DNA of 45,335 nt, from positions 34,821 to 80,155 of the forward strand of contig NZZM01000042.1 in the NCBI GenBank assembly GCA_002698705.1, in the 5' to 3' direction. Source of the DNA: Formosa sp. GTDB taxonomy: Bacteria > Bacteroidota > Bacteroidia > Flavobacteriales > Flavobacteriaceae. This document shows, piece by piece, positions 45,067-45,335 of this stretch (position 1 is the first letter of the stretch; the number at the start of each line of letters is the position of its first letter). The translations under genes and the position numbers were made by a program. The notes below the pieces were generated by a model. It had not been told where the DNA came from and did no database searches. It saw nothing but the letters and a program-made list of their open reading frames with translations.

Positions 45067-45335
45067 ATGAGGAATCATAGCTTGTCATTAAGTTCTAGAA
45101 TCTTCTTTTATATGATTCTTTTAGTTGTGTTAGCCTCAATTCTAATAGCTTCTATTACCGTTTATCAGTTTAATGAACAATCACAGGACTACCATCGAAT
45201 GCGTTTAGAACGTAAAGAAGCCCAACTAATTTCGAGTATCAATTACGTCCTAAAAGAATCAGACCTAGAAATTAAGCAAGAAAATTTAGATGATATTTTC
45301 AAACAAAAAATATATGAAATATCAAATATTCATAA
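45067..45335 (+). CDS. N-terminal part of a probable membrane sensor histidine kinase (partial)
   Basis: An open frame of 89 codons from ATG to the window end, absent from the ORF track because it has no stop. It starts MRNHSLSLSSRIFFYMILLV with a membrane helix continuing to ASILIASITVYQF, then a charged region with QDYHRMRLERKEAQLISSINYVL. The layout (short cytoplasmic start, one helix, extracytoplasmic segment) fits the N-terminus of two-component sensor kinases of Bacteroidota. No kinase motif lies within the window, so the call rests on general likeness. It is 51 bp after hemJ. Confidence 0.6.
   Translation, partial: MRNHSLSLSSRIFFYMILLVVLASILIASITVYQFNEQSQDYHRMRLERKEAQLISSINYVLKESDLEIKQENLDDIFKQKIYEISNIH

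Overview
This AT-rich window looks like chromosomal DNA of a Flavobacteriaceae-type Bacteroidota. Four kinds of evidence support this. The gliding and type IX secretion lipoproteins SprE/PorW and GldH are present. Several Flavobacteriia-type protein families occur (DUF6341, DUF6427, DUF6168, DUF4254, DUF4292). The F-type ATPase operon lacks atpD and atpC. Many intergenic sites match the Bacteroidota promoter motif TTG-N(19-23)-TAnnTTTG. I see no tRNA, rRNA, CRISPR array, insertion sequence, prophage or integrase. No stretch above 300 bp lacks a gene; the largest gaps, upstream of trhO and of gldH, are each below about 260 bp.

Layout. (1) 1-2.8 kb is the end of a surface-polysaccharide locus: a partial WecG/TagA glycosyltransferase, a UDP-glucuronate decarboxylase-like epimerase and a WcaJ-type sugar-phosphate transferase, running into purD. 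(2) 4-8 kb holds two small membrane families (DUF6341 and DUF6427, divergent), a DUF4254 plus GT9 glycosyltransferase pair, and a PaaE-like flavo-iron-sulfur reductase. (3) 8.1-16.9 kb holds sprE/porW, a bactofilin, an AtpZ/AtpI-like pair and the ATP synthase operon atpBEFHAG. A consensus promoter precedes atpB, and a long hairpin lies between atpE and atpF. (4) 17-23.7 kb is an envelope module: a polysaccharide flippase, dut, a TPR protein, a DUF4292 lipoprotein and a degenerate EnvC-like M23 protein. It converges on a thioesterase and a SPOR protein that is frameshifted in this sequence. (5) 23.7-32.3 kb holds trpS, plsC, recA, trhO, gldH, a class A PBP and an acetoacetate-type CoA-transferase pair. 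(6) 32.2-35.2 kb holds a two-domain oligopeptide ABC ATPase and a serine hydrolase. (7) 35.2-45 kb is a nearly complete heme locus. hemA-hemC/D(fusion)-hemE-hemF-hemB lies on the minus strand. A PchR-like AraC regulator, hemH, a MATE transporter and hemJ lie on the plus strand. The window ends in the start of a probable sensor kinase.

How the genes work together. The heme genes cover glutamyl-tRNA to protoheme except hemL, and end with the oxygen-dependent HemF, then HemJ and HemH. The AraC-hemH-MATE-hemJ string is tightly packed and is the best candidate here for an under-described system: local iron- or heme-responsive control with a possible porphyrin exporter. The ATP synthase locus carries accessory membrane genes in the position of atpZ/atpI. 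The EnvC-like and SPOR proteins point to septal peptidoglycan remodelling. Most of the window is conserved housekeeping and envelope biology rather than mobile accessory DNA. All family calls are made by reading motifs, with no database search.
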